Positions 8,991-18,345 of a DNA stretch of 64,000 bases are shown here, one piece after another. The stretch is from Ignavibacteriales bacterium. Its GTDB lineage: Bacteria > Bacteroidota > Ignavibacteria > Ignavibacteriales > SURF-24. Where the stretch lies: the NCBI GenBank assembly GCA_003599415.1, contig QZKB01000133.1:1-64000 (forward strand). The letters are read 5' to 3'. A program made the position numbers and the translations under genes. Below the pieces are notes generated by a model. That model searched no databases. It was given only the letters and a program-made list of their open reading frames with translations, and was not told where the DNA came from. How positions within the stretch are numbered: position 1 is the stretch's first letter; each line of letters opens with the position of its first letter.

Positions 8991-11900
8991 TTATAATTCT
9001 TTTCTTGTAAGAATTATTGTTAACCCATTTTCATGCAGGAATTTTATATCAGCCTGAATTCGTTCCGCACGCATTTTCATATTTCTCAAACCGTTCCCAT
9101 AATTTATTTTGTCCGGTAAACCTTTACCGTTATCAATAATCTTCAATTCAAATTCACCATTACCATTTTTAATTTGAACATTGATATGGTCAGTATCTGA
9201 ATATTTTGCAGCATTATTAATCGCTTCCTTGAAAATAAGAAAAACATTCTGCCTTATATCAACCGAAATTTTCTTCTTCTGTTCAAACTCGTCAACCTTA
9301 AAATCAATTTCAATATTTTTATCTTCCAGAAGGTTAAATGCAAAGTTACGCATTCTGTCAAGTAAATCTCTTGTAGTATCCATCCTTGAGTCGATTGACC
9401 AGATTATATCATTCATCATACTTACAACTTCCCTTGCCGAAGTTTCAATTTTTTCAAGCTTTGGTTTTATTGCCTCAACAGATTTTCCGTAAACAGCCAA
9501 ACCTGCATTTGTAGTAATCTTGGTTAATGATGAGCCAACCTCATCGTGCAGATCGCTTGCAATTCTGGTTCTTAACCGTTCAACTTCGAGCAGTCTTCTT
9601 ACACGAATATTGTACAGGAAGGCAAGAATACCGATTATTGCCGCTGCAATAAGTATTCTGAACCACGAGGTCATCCAGTATGGTGGCAGCACAATAATCT
9701 TTAATGTTGCACCTTTTCTGTTCCAAACGCCATCATTATTTGATGCAATTACGTTGAAGTAATATGTACCGGGATTCAGATTAGTATAACTTGCAAACCT
9801 CTGATGATTTGATGAAATCCAGTAATCATCAAAACCGTTCATTTTATATTTATATTGATTCATTTCAGGATCCGAGTAATCCAGCGCTGCAAATTCAAAT
9901 GAAAGAAAATTTTCATAATAAGAAACCTTTAATTCATTCTCTCCGGAAAACCTATCGTGTTCAACTTCATCATTCCATATTTTAACTTTCGTAATTACAA
10001 CAGGAGGGATATAACTATTATCCAAAATCTTTTCAGGTAAAAATGAATTAAAACCATTGATCCCGCCAAAAAACATTTCACCTTTTGAATTCTTATAAAT
10101 TGCGCCCTGGTTAAATTCATTACTTTGTAATCCATTGTTTGAAGTATAATTAGTGAATGTATTATTCTTAATGCTGTACTTAGAGATTCCGTTATTTGTG
10201 CAAATCCAGAGATTATTTTTTTCATCAGGTAATATTCCATAAATGATATAACTTGGTAAACCATCAGCCAATCCAAACCTCTTAAACACTTTAGATTTTT
10301 TATCAAATTTATTAAGACCTACATCTGTTCCAATCCATAAGTATCCTTCCTTATCTTCACAGATAGACATAATAGTGTTGTTGCTTATCGTTTTAGGATT
10401 ATTAGGATCATTCAGAAATCTTTCAAACTTTCCAGTATTTCGGTCGAACCTGTTTAACCCACCTCCATAAGTACCAAGCCAGAGATTTCTATCTTTATCC
10501 TCGTATATCGCAAGAACATTATCATTACTTATGCTTGAAGTATCGGCAGGATTGTTAAGATATCTTTTAAATATTTTCCTCTCTTTATCAAATAAGTTAA
10601 ATCCGTCTGTAGTACCAATCCATAATTTCCCGGAAATATCTTTGTATATTACTCCCACTCGATTACTTGATATGCTCAAATTATTTTTACTGTCGGGTTT
10701 GTAATGAGTAAACTTACCTGTCTTTTTATCATAAATATCAAGGCCATTGCCGTATGTACCAATCCAGATTTTGTTTTCATCATCTGCATACATAGCAGTT
10801 ACGTAGTTATAACTAAGCGAGTTAGAATTATGCGGATCATTTTTAAAATGCCTGAACTTATTATTTTTTCTATCATAAACATTAATACCTTCTTTCTCCA
10901 TTCCAATCCAGAGTAAACCTTCGGTATCTTCACAGAATGACCATATAGAATTTTCACTCAGACTATTTCGAACACCAGGAATATTCTGAACGGTTTGGAA
11001 CCTGTTTGCCGAAGGAGTTAATTTGTTCGCTCCACCTTCAATTGTACCAACCCAGATTACTTCTGAATTATCCTGAAGCATACATAGAATATGATTATTA
11101 CTTAAAGAATTCGGATTACCGGCTTCATTTTTATACGAAATGAATTTTTCTGTTTTGCGGTCAAATAAATTCAGACCGTTAGATGTACCTACCCAAAATC
11201 GTTTTTTATTATCTTCAAATATGCACGTTACCGAATTACCTGAAATGCTGTAAGGATCGGACTTATTAAAACGATAGGATTTAAATGTTCTACTAGTAAT
11301 ATCAAATTTATTCAAGCCGCCATTTCCCGTACCAATCCAAAGGATGTTGTCCGGTTCAAGTAACAGATAATTTATTTCATCATCACTTAATCCTGTAACT
11401 GAATTTTTACTGTTGAAGAATTTTTCAAATTTACCAGTCTTCCTGTCAAACTTGTTCAAACCTTTTTCAGTACCAACCCAAAGATTTCTGTCTTTATCTT
11501 CAACGATTGATGAAACAATGTCGCTGCTTATTGAAAAGGGATTTGATTTATCAGGGCAATAGGAAATTAATTTTTTCTTTTTATAATCCAGGTTTAATAA
11601 TCCGTTCCCTTCCGTACCAAGCCAAAGTTCTCCGGATGAATCGAAGTATATTGCCGTAACAATGTTATGCTGAAATAAACTTATTGAATCGCTTGACAAA
11701 TTAAAATGGGTGAACTTCCCTGTTGTCGGATCCAAAACATTTATTCCACCACCATGTGTACCAATCCAGATTTTCCCATCATGTTCCGCTAACTCAAGTA
11801 CGTTATTGTTTGAAAGAGATTTCGGGTTATCAGTCTCATTTCTGTATACGGTAAAGGTGTAGCCATCATATCTGTTAAGTCCATCTTGCGTACCGAACCA

Positions 11901-12041
11901 AAGGAATCCTTTTTTATCCAGCAGAATGCAATTAACCTGTGATTGCGAAAGCCCCTCATTCATCCCAAGATTTTCAAACCGTAGTTGCTGCGCCTGGATT
12001 GCCGAAATAAATATCAATATGCATAAAATTATTTTTTTCAT
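8991..12041 (-). CDS. Two-component sensor histidine kinase with extracellular beta-propeller
   Basis: A 1016-residue membrane sensor kinase. A signal peptide (1-17) is followed by about a dozen two-component-regulator propeller repeats marked by WIGT..GGLN and F-D-rich motifs (about 25-690), then a Y_Y_Y-type beta-sandwich (about 700-770), one transmembrane helix at about 794-811, a HisKA_3 dimerisation domain with phospho-accepting H832 in SDLHDEVGSS, and an HATPase domain with N box KEAINNAAKY, DNGKGLP and NGLRNM. In Bacteroidota such propeller proteins often sense polysaccharide fragments, typically as hybrids with AraC domains. This one is a classic kinase that passes phosphate to the adjacent NarL-type regulator. 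The divergent gene encodes a glucan-debranching-type lipoprotein, so a carbohydrate signal is a reasonable guess. Confidence 0.92.
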   Translation of the reverse strand: MKKIILCILIFISAIQAQQLRFENLGMNEGLSQSQVNCILLDKKGFLWFGTQDGLNRYDGYTFTVYRNETDNPKSLSNNNVLELAEHDGKIWIGTHGGGINVLDPTTGKFTHFNLSSDSISLFQHNIVTAIYFDSSGELWLGTEGNGLLNLDYKKKKLISYCPDKSNPFSISSDIVSSIVEDKDRNLWVGTEKGLNKFDRKTGKFEKFFNSKNSVTGLSDDEINYLLLEPDNILWIGTGNGGLNKFDITSRTFKSYRFNKSDPYSISGNSVTCIFEDNKKRFWVGTSNGLNLFDRKTEKFISYKNEAGNPNSLSNNHILCMLQDNSEVIWVGTIEGGANKLTPSANRFQTVQNIPGVRNSLSENSIWSFCEDTEGLLWIGMEKEGINVYDRKNNKFRHFKNDPHNSNSLSYNYVTAMYADDENKIWIGTYGNGLDIYDKKTGKFTHYKPDSKNNLSISSNRVGVIYKDISGKLWIGTTDGFNLFDKERKIFKRYLNNPADTSSISNDNVLAIYEDKDRNLWLGTYGGGLNRFDRNTGKFERFLNDPNNPKTISNNTIMSICEDKEGYLWIGTDVGLNKFDKKSKVFKRFGLADGLPSYIIYGILPDEKNNLWICTNNGISKYSIKNNTFTNYTSNNGLQSNEFNQGAIYKNSKGEMFFGGINGFNSFLPEKILDNSYIPPVVITKVKIWNDEVEHDRFSGENELKVSYYENFLSFEFAALDYSDPEMNQYKYKMNGFDDYWISSNHQRFASYTNLNPGTYYFNVIASNNDGVWNRKGATLKIIVLPPYWMTSWFRILIAAAIIGILAFLYNIRVRRLLEVERLRTRIASDLHDEVGSSLTKITTNAGLAVYGKSVEAIKPKLEKIETSAREVVSMMNDIIWSIDSRMDTTRDLLDRMRNFAFNLLEDKNIEIDFKVDEFEQKKKISVDIRQNVFLIFKEAINNAAKYSDTDHINVQIKNGNGEFELKIIDNGKGLPDKINYGNGLRNMKMRAERIQADIKFLHENGLTIILTRKEL

Positions 12042-12065
12042 TCAATCAAGTTTTTGAAACAGGTG

Positions 12066-12096
12066 ACAATATAAAAAGAATAATCATTTATGCAAA
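12066..12096 (-). promoter_or_regulatory. Candidate promoter of the sensor kinase operon
   Basis: On the minus strand TTTG (12093-12096) is followed after 19 bases by TATATTGT (12066-12073), similar to TAnnTTTG with two mismatches. It ends 25 bases before the kinase ATG, in the short divergent intergenic region. Confidence 0.35.
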
Positions 12097-12168
12097 GATT
12101 ATTATCTTTCATTGTGCAATTTTTACTTTTATAATTTTTAACCTAAGGTAAAGCTTTTGGGATGCCAT

Positions 12169-14463
12169 ATGAAAAAAACAATTCTTGGATTTATAATCTT
12201 AGTCTCATTAATAGGATGTTCCACTGTTGAGCAAAAAGATTTTTTTGAAGATTTAGCTATAGGCGTCAAGGATACAACCAGAGTTTATGTATTTACTAAT
12301 AAACATTTTGGCTTTTATTATGGTGAAACCAACCAGCAGTTCACTGATGACTGGCAGGGTTGGACTTTGAAAGAAAAAAGAATCTTTAATGATTACAAAA
12401 TCTATGTTGATGATAACCATTTAAACAGGCAAACAGCTTTAACTTCGGTATATCCTTACAAAGTGAAAAGACAATTTGAATTTATTACTGAAGAATTTTT
12501 CTTTGCAGATAGTCTTGACCTTGTAATACTACAACTTAAAAACCTTAACACCGATAAAACCACGATTGAGTTACAGGGTTTAAATGCGGATAAAAATTTT
12601 TCACAATCCGAAAATGCTTTTTCTACCGGATTGACAGGTAGTTTACCGGGTTATAAGTTCACTATATTTTCCGATTCAAAAATATCGAAGGCAGATAATG
12701 AATTCGGAAAATTCGAATTTAACACACGTGGCAAGGATTCAATTAAAATTTTCTTTTACATAACAAAGTTAAAACCGGATGTTAACAGAATCATAGCTGA
12801 ATGTAACAATATCATAAATTCAAAAAGAAACCGGTTGGATAAACTGATTAAAGACAGTTACATTAAAACAAATAACGATGAGCTGAATAAAGCAATTGCC
12901 TGGGCTAAAATTTCTCTTGATGCTTTAATTACAACACAAAATTATAAAGGGATCTGGGCCGGTCTTCCCTGGTTTAATAATAACTGGGGACGCGATACTT
13001 TTATTGCCCTGCCCGGAGCGACATTAGTCAGTGGAAATTTTGACGATGCTAAAGAAATTTTACTTGCTTTTGCTGAACACCAGGATAAAAATCCCTCAAG
13101 CCAATACTACGGAAGAATTCCAAATTTAATTACTCTGAATAATAAAATTTACAATACAGTTGACGGTACACCCTGGTTTGTAATTCAATGTTATAATTAT
13201 TTTTATTACACAAACGATATAGATTTTCTTAAACAAATTTATCCTGCTTTGAAACTCGCCATTCAGGCTACTCTTAAAAATCATGTAGATGAAAACGGAT
13301 TTTTAACCCACGGTGATCAGGAAACCTGGATGGATGCGCAGGGACCAGACGGATGCTATTCGCCAAGGGGAAACCGTGCAGTTGAAATTCAGGCTCTGTG
13401 GTACAAGCAGGCTTTGTACACTTATGAGATTGGTCAGATTCTGAATGATACTTCGTTTAGTAAATCTTGTTTGGTAGCTGCAAAAAACACTGCACTGAAT
13501 TTTGAAAAGTTTTTTGTAGATACAACAAAGAATATTATTTATGACAGGCTGGATTCTTATGGGAACAAAGACGAATCAATTAGACCAAACCAGTTCTTTG
13601 CACTGAATGAACCCGACCTGTTTACATACTCAGTTACACGATTAAAGATTCTTGGAAATACTTTACCAAAATTGGTTTACCCTTATGGAGTTCTTTCACT
13701 TGCCCAGGAAGATAACAATTTTCACTTCTATCATAATTATCCTCCGTATTATCCTAAAGATGCTGCATACCATAACGGAATAATCTGGCAATGGAACACC
13801 GGACCTGTTGTTCAGACTTTATGCGGATTCGGTTTACAGGATTCAGCATGGAATTTAACAAACGAATTAACCTACCAGATTCTTAATCGCGATTGTGTGG
13901 GCAGTATAGCAGAATTAATGGATGCTTTTCCAAGGGAGGGAGAAAAATATCCACGACTTAGCGGAACAGTTAGCCAGGCCTGGAGTATTTCTGAATACCT
14001 GAGAAATATTTACCAGGATTATCTTGGTATAAGACCGGACGCATATCATAAAGCAATTTATTTACTACCAACTTTACCAAAGGAAATAACAACCGTCAGC
14101 CTCAATCAAAAAATCGGGACTGATATATTAAAAATCGATTATGATTTTTCAACGTCGGTTTATAAAATTATTTTATTGGCTGATAAAATTAAAGACAGCC
14201 TTGATGTTGGGATAGGAGTTATTAACCGGGCAGATGCAAGTTACCAGATGAAGACAGTTATATTCAAAGGTGATAAACTTGTTTTTGAAATTCCGGCTAA
14301 CGGAAATGCTTTAGATGAAGCAAAAGTACTCCGGAATGAAAAAGAGATTAAAGTATCAGGACAGGTTTATAATGAACCGCCGACTAATTTTTACCTGTTT
14401 GAAAAAGTTAAGTTTGCACAACCTGATATTAAAAATCTTAGGAATAAATTTACAGGCAAATGA
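12169..14463 (+). CDS. Amylo-alpha-1,6-glucosidase-type (GH133) lipoprotein
   Basis: Probable glycogen/maltodextrin debranching glycosidase anchored outside the cytoplasm. The ATG at 12169 gives a lipoprotein signal MKKTILGFIILVSLIGC with lipidated C17; an in-frame TTG four codons earlier would only add residues before the signal. The N-terminal half (about 30-230) is a beta-sandwich-like region. The C-terminal half is the GDE_C (alpha/alpha)6 domain, with the family motifs NNWGRDTFIALPG (about 271-283), YNTVDGTPWF and HGDQETWMDAQ. The 764-residue length suits a single-domain bacterial enzyme. The gene is divergent from a propeller sensor kinase and followed without a gap by two secreted esterases, which suggests an extracytoplasmic carbohydrate-processing unit. 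Exact substrate is unknown. Confidence 0.85.
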   Translation: MKKTILGFIILVSLIGCSTVEQKDFFEDLAIGVKDTTRVYVFTNKHFGFYYGETNQQFTDDWQGWTLKEKRIFNDYKIYVDDNHLNRQTALTSVYPYKVKRQFEFITEEFFFADSLDLVILQLKNLNTDKTTIELQGLNADKNFSQSENAFSTGLTGSLPGYKFTIFSDSKISKADNEFGKFEFNTRGKDSIKIFFYITKLKPDVNRIIAECNNIINSKRNRLDKLIKDSYIKTNNDELNKAIAWAKISLDALITTQNYKGIWAGLPWFNNNWGRDTFIALPGATLVSGNFDDAKEILLAFAEHQDKNPSSQYYGRIPNLITLNNKIYNTVDGTPWFVIQCYNYFYYTNDIDFLKQIYPALKLAIQATLKNHVDENGFLTHGDQETWMDAQGPDGCYSPRGNRAVEIQALWYKQALYTYEIGQILNDTSFSKSCLVAAKNTALNFEKFFVDTTKNIIYDRLDSYGNKDESIRPNQFFALNEPDLFTYSVTRLKILGNTLPKLVYPYGVLSLAQEDNNFHFYHNYPPYYPKDAAYHNGIIWQWNTGPVVQTLCGFGLQDSAWNLTNELTYQILNRDCVGSIAELMDAFPREGEKYPRLSGTVSQAWSISEYLRNIYQDYLGIRPDAYHKAIYLLPTLPKEITTVSLNQKIGTDILKIDYDFSTSVYKIILLADKIKDSLDVGIGVINRADASYQMKTVIFKGDKLVFEIPANGNALDEAKVLRNEKEIKVSGQVYNEPPTNFYLFEKVKFAQPDIKNLRNKFTGK

Positions 14464-15263
14464 AAAGCTTATTAGCAATTATATTGTTTACTGGTTTATG
14501 CAGCCTGTTTCCTCAGGAACTTCGAATTATGAAATCTGATTTAATTCCTCTGCCTGATTCAATATTAGTTTATAAACCAAAGCAAGCTTCATTTGATAAA
14601 AAATATCCGTTGGTAATCCTGCTTCATGGGTGGCACCAGAATTATAAATATTGGGATGAAGTAACTCGCGGACTACAACAGTATTCAGATAAATATGATT
14701 TCGTCATTGCCTGCCCTGATGGCTTGTCAGATTCGTGGTATGTAGACAGCCCGGTAAATCCTGAATGGAAATTAGAATCCTTTTATATTCAGGAGATGAT
14801 TCCGAAACTAATTATTGATTATAACATTGATAAAAAAAATATTTTTATCTGCGGATTAAGCATGGGCGGTCATGGTGCAATGTATCTTTTCCTTAAACAC
14901 CAGGATATATTTAAATCGGCGGGTAGTATGAGCGGAACGCTTGATATTACAGCTTTTCCAAACACAAAAAGTATGTTGAATGCATTCGGCAAGATTGAAG
15001 ATAATCCGGATAACTGGAACAGGAATTCCTGCTATTACCTGCTTGATAGTTTAAAAGGAAACAACAAGGAAATTATTTTTGATTGCGGGACAGAAGATTT
15101 TTTATACCACGTAAATAAACGGTTTTACGAGAAGTGTCTTGATCTGAAGATCAAAGCTACATTTATTTCTCAACCTGGAATTCACAGAATTGGTTACTGG
15201 CAGAAAACATTTCAGAATCATTTCAGATTTTTTAACAGATTAACTCAAACGGAAATTAAATGA
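14460..15263 (+). CDS. Secreted alpha/beta-hydrolase esterase, copy 1
   Basis: Esterase-D/tributyrin-esterase-like serine hydrolase of 267 residues with an N-terminal signal peptide (about 1-18). The nucleophile is S144 in the elbow GLSMGGHG, with probable acid D223 (CGTEDF) and base H242 (QPGIHRIGYW). The oxyanion-side motif LLHGWH is at about 64-69. It overlaps the end of the debranching enzyme gene by 4 bases (ATGA), so it is translationally coupled to it, and overlaps the next paralogue in the same way. It may remove acyl or feruloyl-type groups from carbohydrates, as some family members do, but nothing in the sequence fixes the substrate. Confidence 0.85.
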   Translation: MKSLLAIILFTGLCSLFPQELRIMKSDLIPLPDSILVYKPKQASFDKKYPLVILLHGWHQNYKYWDEVTRGLQQYSDKYDFVIACPDGLSDSWYVDSPVNPEWKLESFYIQEMIPKLIIDYNIDKKNIFICGLSMGGHGAMYLFLKHQDIFKSAGSMSGTLDITAFPNTKSMLNAFGKIEDNPDNWNRNSCYYLLDSLKGNNKEIIFDCGTEDFLYHVNKRFYEKCLDLKIKATFISQPGIHRIGYWQKTFQNHFRFFNRLTQTEIK

Positions 15264-16051
15264 AAAAGTTTTTCCTTTTTTCCCTGATTATTTTCAGCAC
15301 ACAAATTTTCTCACAGGAATTATTAGTTATCAACGCCAGGTATATTCCCAAGCCTGATTCGATATTTATTTTTAAACCTAAAAACTATTCAAACAATAAA
15401 ACCTTCCCTTTATTAATTTTATTGCATGGTTACAGCGGTAGTTATAAACACTGGAACGAATTAACCGGTGGTCTTCAAAAATACTCTGATAAATATGGCT
15501 TTATTATTGCCTGCCCGGATGGCTTTTATGATTCATGGTATTTAGACAGCCCGATTAAAGAAAATTCAAAAGTGGAGACATTCTTTGTTGATGACCTATT
15601 CCCTTCCATAACAAACAAGTTAAATATTGATAAGAAGAATGTTTTTATTACCGGGTTAAGTATGGGAGGACATGGAGCTTTTCTTTTATTTCTGAAACAC
15701 CAGGACATTTTTAAAAGCGCCGGCAGTTTAAGCGGTATACTTGATATAACGGAATTTCCAAACAGGTGGAGTATGCTTAATGCGTTAGGAAAAATAGAAG
15801 AGCATCCGGATAACTGGAAAAACAATTCCGTTTATAATTTAGTAGACAAAATTAAAGGAACGGACAAACAAGTTTTATTCGAGTGCGGTACGGAAGATTT
15901 TGCTTACAATGTGAACAGAAAATTTTATGAGAAATGTCTGCAATCCAAAATTAAGGCAACATTCATTTCAAGACCAGGTAATCATAATGCAGAATATTGG
16001 AAAAGCGGAATTGAAAATCATTTTAGATTCTTCACATCTTTATTGGATTAG
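15260..16051 (+). CDS. Secreted alpha/beta-hydrolase esterase, copy 2
   Basis: Close paralogue of the preceding gene, with clear similarity over the whole length by eye. It has a signal peptide (about 1-18), LLHGYSG, nucleophile S134 in GLSMGGHG, acid in CGTEDF, and base in PGNHNAEYW. At 263 residues it is almost the same size as copy 1. A 4-base ATGA overlap couples it to copy 1. Both catalytic triads are intact, so this looks like a functional tandem duplication with diverged specificity rather than decay. The differing residues around the catalytic histidine (IHRIG versus NHNAE) are where substrate preference may differ. Confidence 0.85.
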   Translation: MKKFFLFSLIIFSTQIFSQELLVINARYIPKPDSIFIFKPKNYSNNKTFPLLILLHGYSGSYKHWNELTGGLQKYSDKYGFIIACPDGFYDSWYLDSPIKENSKVETFFVDDLFPSITNKLNIDKKNVFITGLSMGGHGAFLLFLKHQDIFKSAGSLSGILDITEFPNRWSMLNALGKIEEHPDNWKNNSVYNLVDKIKGTDKQVLFECGTEDFAYNVNRKFYEKCLQSKIKATFISRPGNHNAEYWKSGIENHFRFFTSLLD

Positions 16052-16176
16052 TGAAGGAAAGTGCAAATAAATCGGTCAATTATCTGTTTATATCGGTAAA
16101 CCGGAAAATATGACGAAACTTTTAAGTGATAAAACACAGTCTAACAAGTTGAAACCAATAATATAAAGGTGTTAAA

Positions 16177-16590
16177 ATGGAAAAAAGACTTTTTCGTTCA
16201 AGGATGAATAAAATGCTCGGCGGTGTTTGCGGTGGTTTGGGCGACTACTTTAACCTTGACCCGGTTTTAATTAGAGTAGTATTTGTTGCAGGTACTTTTG
16301 TAACCGGCATCGGGCTACTCGCTTATATTCTTCTCTGGATAATTGTTCCGTTCGAACCTGTCGTCAACACTAATGCTGCCAGCTTCGACCAGACAATTCC
16401 TCCTGGTGAACCGCAACCTGCTCGTCAGGCAAGAAAAAGCAGCGGTGGCGCTATTTTCGGTACAATCCTGATTTTAATAGGTTTAATTTTTCTTGCGGAT
16501 AATTTTATTCCTTTCTTCAGATTCTGGGACTTCTGGCCAATCATACTGATTGCACTTGGTGCCGGTCTTCTATTAAAAGCAAAAGAATAA
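16177..16590 (+). CDS. PspC-domain membrane protein
   Basis: A 137-residue membrane protein. The N-terminal PspC domain (about 1-60) shows the signature MLGGVCGGLGDYF and one hydrophobic helix. The C-terminal part (about 85-135) has two closely spaced helices with a WDFWPIILI motif, as in DUF5668/LiaF-type N-terminal regions. PspC domains belong to envelope-stress responses. The next gene, 12 bases downstream, is LiaF-like and shares the LWPVILI motif, so the two probably form a small envelope-stress membrane module. The ATG at 16177 is preceded by AAAGGTG. Confidence 0.85.
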   Translation: MEKRLFRSRMNKMLGGVCGGLGDYFNLDPVLIRVVFVAGTFVTGIGLLAYILLWIIVPFEPVVNTNAASFDQTIPPGEPQPARQARKSSGGAIFGTILILIGLIFLADNFIPFFRFWDFWPIILIALGAGLLLKAKE

Positions 16591-16602
16591 CGAGGAAATA
16601 AA

Positions 16603-17505
16603 ATGAAAACAGGTAAAATATTTTGGGGAGTATTATTTCTTACTTTGGGTTTGTTAATTTTAATTAACAATATTACTACAATCTGTCTTGACTGGTCTGT
16701 AGTCTGGAATCTCTGGCCTGTAATACTGATTGTAATCGGTGCATTCTTTTTCATGAAAGAATCTAAGTACAGATGGATTTTAGTGGCGCTTATTTCATTA
16801 ATCTTAGCCCTTGTCATCTTTTCAACTTATAAAAATATTACAGATTTCTTCCACGAAGGTTATGATTATGATGATAGTGTTGAAACAGATTTATACCAGG
16901 AACCATTTAATGATTCGGTTAAAAAGGCAAATCTTTATGTTGAAGCTGGTGTTGGTTACCTTCGTCTTAAGGATACAACTTCTCAGCTTTATGATGTTAA
17001 AACAAAAGGAAGTTTCGGCAATTACCTTATCGATCATAATATAACAGACGGAAGTGCGGATATTTACCTTGAATACCAGGACAAACATTTTCGGTTCAAC
17101 CGTGGCTTTACAAAAAATTCAATTGATATAAGATTAAATCCTAAACCGATCTGGACAATGGAATATGAAATTGGAGTTGAAAAGGTTGACCTTGATTTAC
17201 GAGAGTATAATGTTGAGAGCCTGACATTCAAAACCGGTGTTTCATCTGTAAGGGTTAAACTTGGTGATAAAAATGATAAAACAAAACTTAGGTTTGAAGG
17301 CGGAGTTTCTAAACTGATTGTATTAATTCCAAGAGCTGTAGGCTGTGAAATTATGGCAAGCACAGAGTTGACTAAGAAAAATTTTAAAGGGTTTGATAAA
17401 ATTGATAAACAGAATTATAAGACAGAAAACTTTGAGACCGCACCTAAAAAGGTTTTATTGGATTTAAGAGCAGATGTTTCGAATATTACTGTTGAAAGAT
17501 ATTGA
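16603..17505 (+). CDS. LiaF-like membrane protein with C-terminal beta domain
   Basis: A 300-residue protein with about three transmembrane segments in the first 75 residues (GVLFLTLGLLILI, LWPVILIVIGAFFF and LISLILALVIF), followed by a soluble domain rich in beta strands with repeating short acidic and glycine-rich motifs (about 110-300). This resembles the LiaF/DUF4097 toast-rack fold of cell-envelope stress proteins. It follows the PspC gene by 12 bases with a GAGGAAA ribosome site. Its stop codon abuts the stop of the convergent alkyltransferase gene with no base between them. Function is inferred from domain context only. Confidence 0.75.
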   Translation: MKTGKIFWGVLFLTLGLLILINNITTICLDWSVVWNLWPVILIVIGAFFFMKESKYRWILVALISLILALVIFSTYKNITDFFHEGYDYDDSVETDLYQEPFNDSVKKANLYVEAGVGYLRLKDTTSQLYDVKTKGSFGNYLIDHNITDGSADIYLEYQDKHFRFNRGFTKNSIDIRLNPKPIWTMEYEIGVEKVDLDLREYNVESLTFKTGVSSVRVKLGDKNDKTKLRFEGGVSKLIVLIPRAVGCEIMASTELTKKNFKGFDKIDKQNYKTENFETAPKKVLLDLRADVSNITVERY

Positions 17506-17886
17506 TTAAGGATTAGGCAGTACTTTTTTTTTATAAGACTTAAGCGGCTTAGGTTTCCAGAAATATTTTTCCATAACAACGCATCTATCATCATTAAATT
17601 CTACTCCTTCAGACAGAAGGAGTTCTTCCATGATATCCGGACTTCCGAAATGAATCTTGCCTGTCAGTGCTCCAAACCTGTTCACTACACGATGACAAGG
17701 CAGGTTAGAGTCCTTTGCTCCGTTCAAAGCCCAGCCGACTGTTCTTGCAGAAGATTTTGTACCGCAAACCTCAGCTATTGCCCCGTAAGTTGTTACTTTA
17801 CCGTAAGGAATTTTAGCAACTACCTTGTAAACTTTATCAAAAAAATCCTCATTCTTTCCTGCTCTGCTTTTATTTTTATCTTTCAT
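17506..17886 (-). CDS. MGMT-family (O6-alkylguanine alkyltransferase-like) protein
   Basis: A 126-residue protein that consists only of the DNA-binding/active-site domain of the O6-methylguanine-DNA methyltransferase family. The active-site motif is PCHRVV with C64 present, so it is not one of the alkyltransferase-like proteins in which this cysteine is replaced. Y34 and R48, at the positions used for base flipping, are also present. The N-terminal Ada-like domain is absent, as is usual for this short subfamily. It is the last gene of a minus-strand run prfB-yjbQ-MGMT. It could repair alkylated bases or act as a lesion flag for excision repair; the sequence does not decide. Confidence 0.85.
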   Translation of the reverse strand: MKDKNKSRAGKNEDFFDKVYKVVAKIPYGKVTTYGAIAEVCGTKSSARTVGWALNGAKDSNLPCHRVVNRFGALTGKIHFGSPDIMEELLLSEGVEFNDDRCVVMEKYFWKPKPLKSYKKKVLPNP

Positions 17887-17930
17887 TTTCTCTTTCAGTT
17901 ATCAATAACAAATAATTAATTCTCTGTTAT

Positions 17931-18344
17931 TCATTCACCCATAACTTTAATAACAAGTCTTTTCCTTCTTTGCCCGTCAAACTCAGCATAGTATATTTGC
18001 TGCCAGGGACCTAAATCAAGCTTTCCGTTAGTAACAGGAACGATCACTTCGTGATGTATTAATAAACTTTTCAAATGAGAATCGCCGTTATCTTCACCAG
18101 TTCTATGGTGACGATAGTTTGGATTAAACGGGGCAAGTTTTTCAAGCCATTCATCAATATCCTGAATTAAACCCTGTTCAGCATCATTCACATAAACTCC
18201 TGCGGTTATATGCATAGCAGAAACCAAAATCATCCCTTCATTTATTCCGCTTTTAAGCAAAACCTTTTCTACTTCACCGGTAATGTTAATATACTCCCGG
18301 TGATTTTTTGTATTGAACCAAAGATATTCTGTTTGAGTTTTCAT
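17931..18344 (-). CDS. YjbQ-family protein (UPF0047)
   Basis: A 137-residue member of the YjbQ/UPF0047 family, small trimeric proteins described as secondary thiamine-phosphate synthase enzymes. The family signature is seen as conserved histidines in [13 protein letters not shown], in [17 protein letters not shown] and in the IHHEV stretch, plus [14 protein letters not shown] near the end. It begins one base after the prfB stop and precedes the MGMT-family gene by 44 bases, so it is probably co-transcribed with them. The metabolic role in this organism is unknown. Confidence 0.88.
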   Translation of the reverse strand: MKTQTEYLWFNTKNHREYINITGEVEKVLLKSGINEGMILVSAMHITAGVYVNDAEQGLIQDIDEWLEKLAPFNPNYRHHRTGEDNGDSHLKSLLIHHEVIVPVTNGKLDLGPWQQIYYAEFDGQRRKRLVIKVMGE

Positions 18345-18345
18345 T

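Noticed and set aside
9181..10916. Several plus-strand open frames opposite the sensor kinase
   Set aside because: They mirror the codon structure of the kinase gene and lie in the wrong strand for any conserved motif.
9100..12000. Regular repeats in a long coding region, considered as a repeat array
   Set aside because: The periodicity comes from propeller repeats with WIGT and GGLN motifs inside one open reading frame; there are no conserved direct DNA repeats with spacers.
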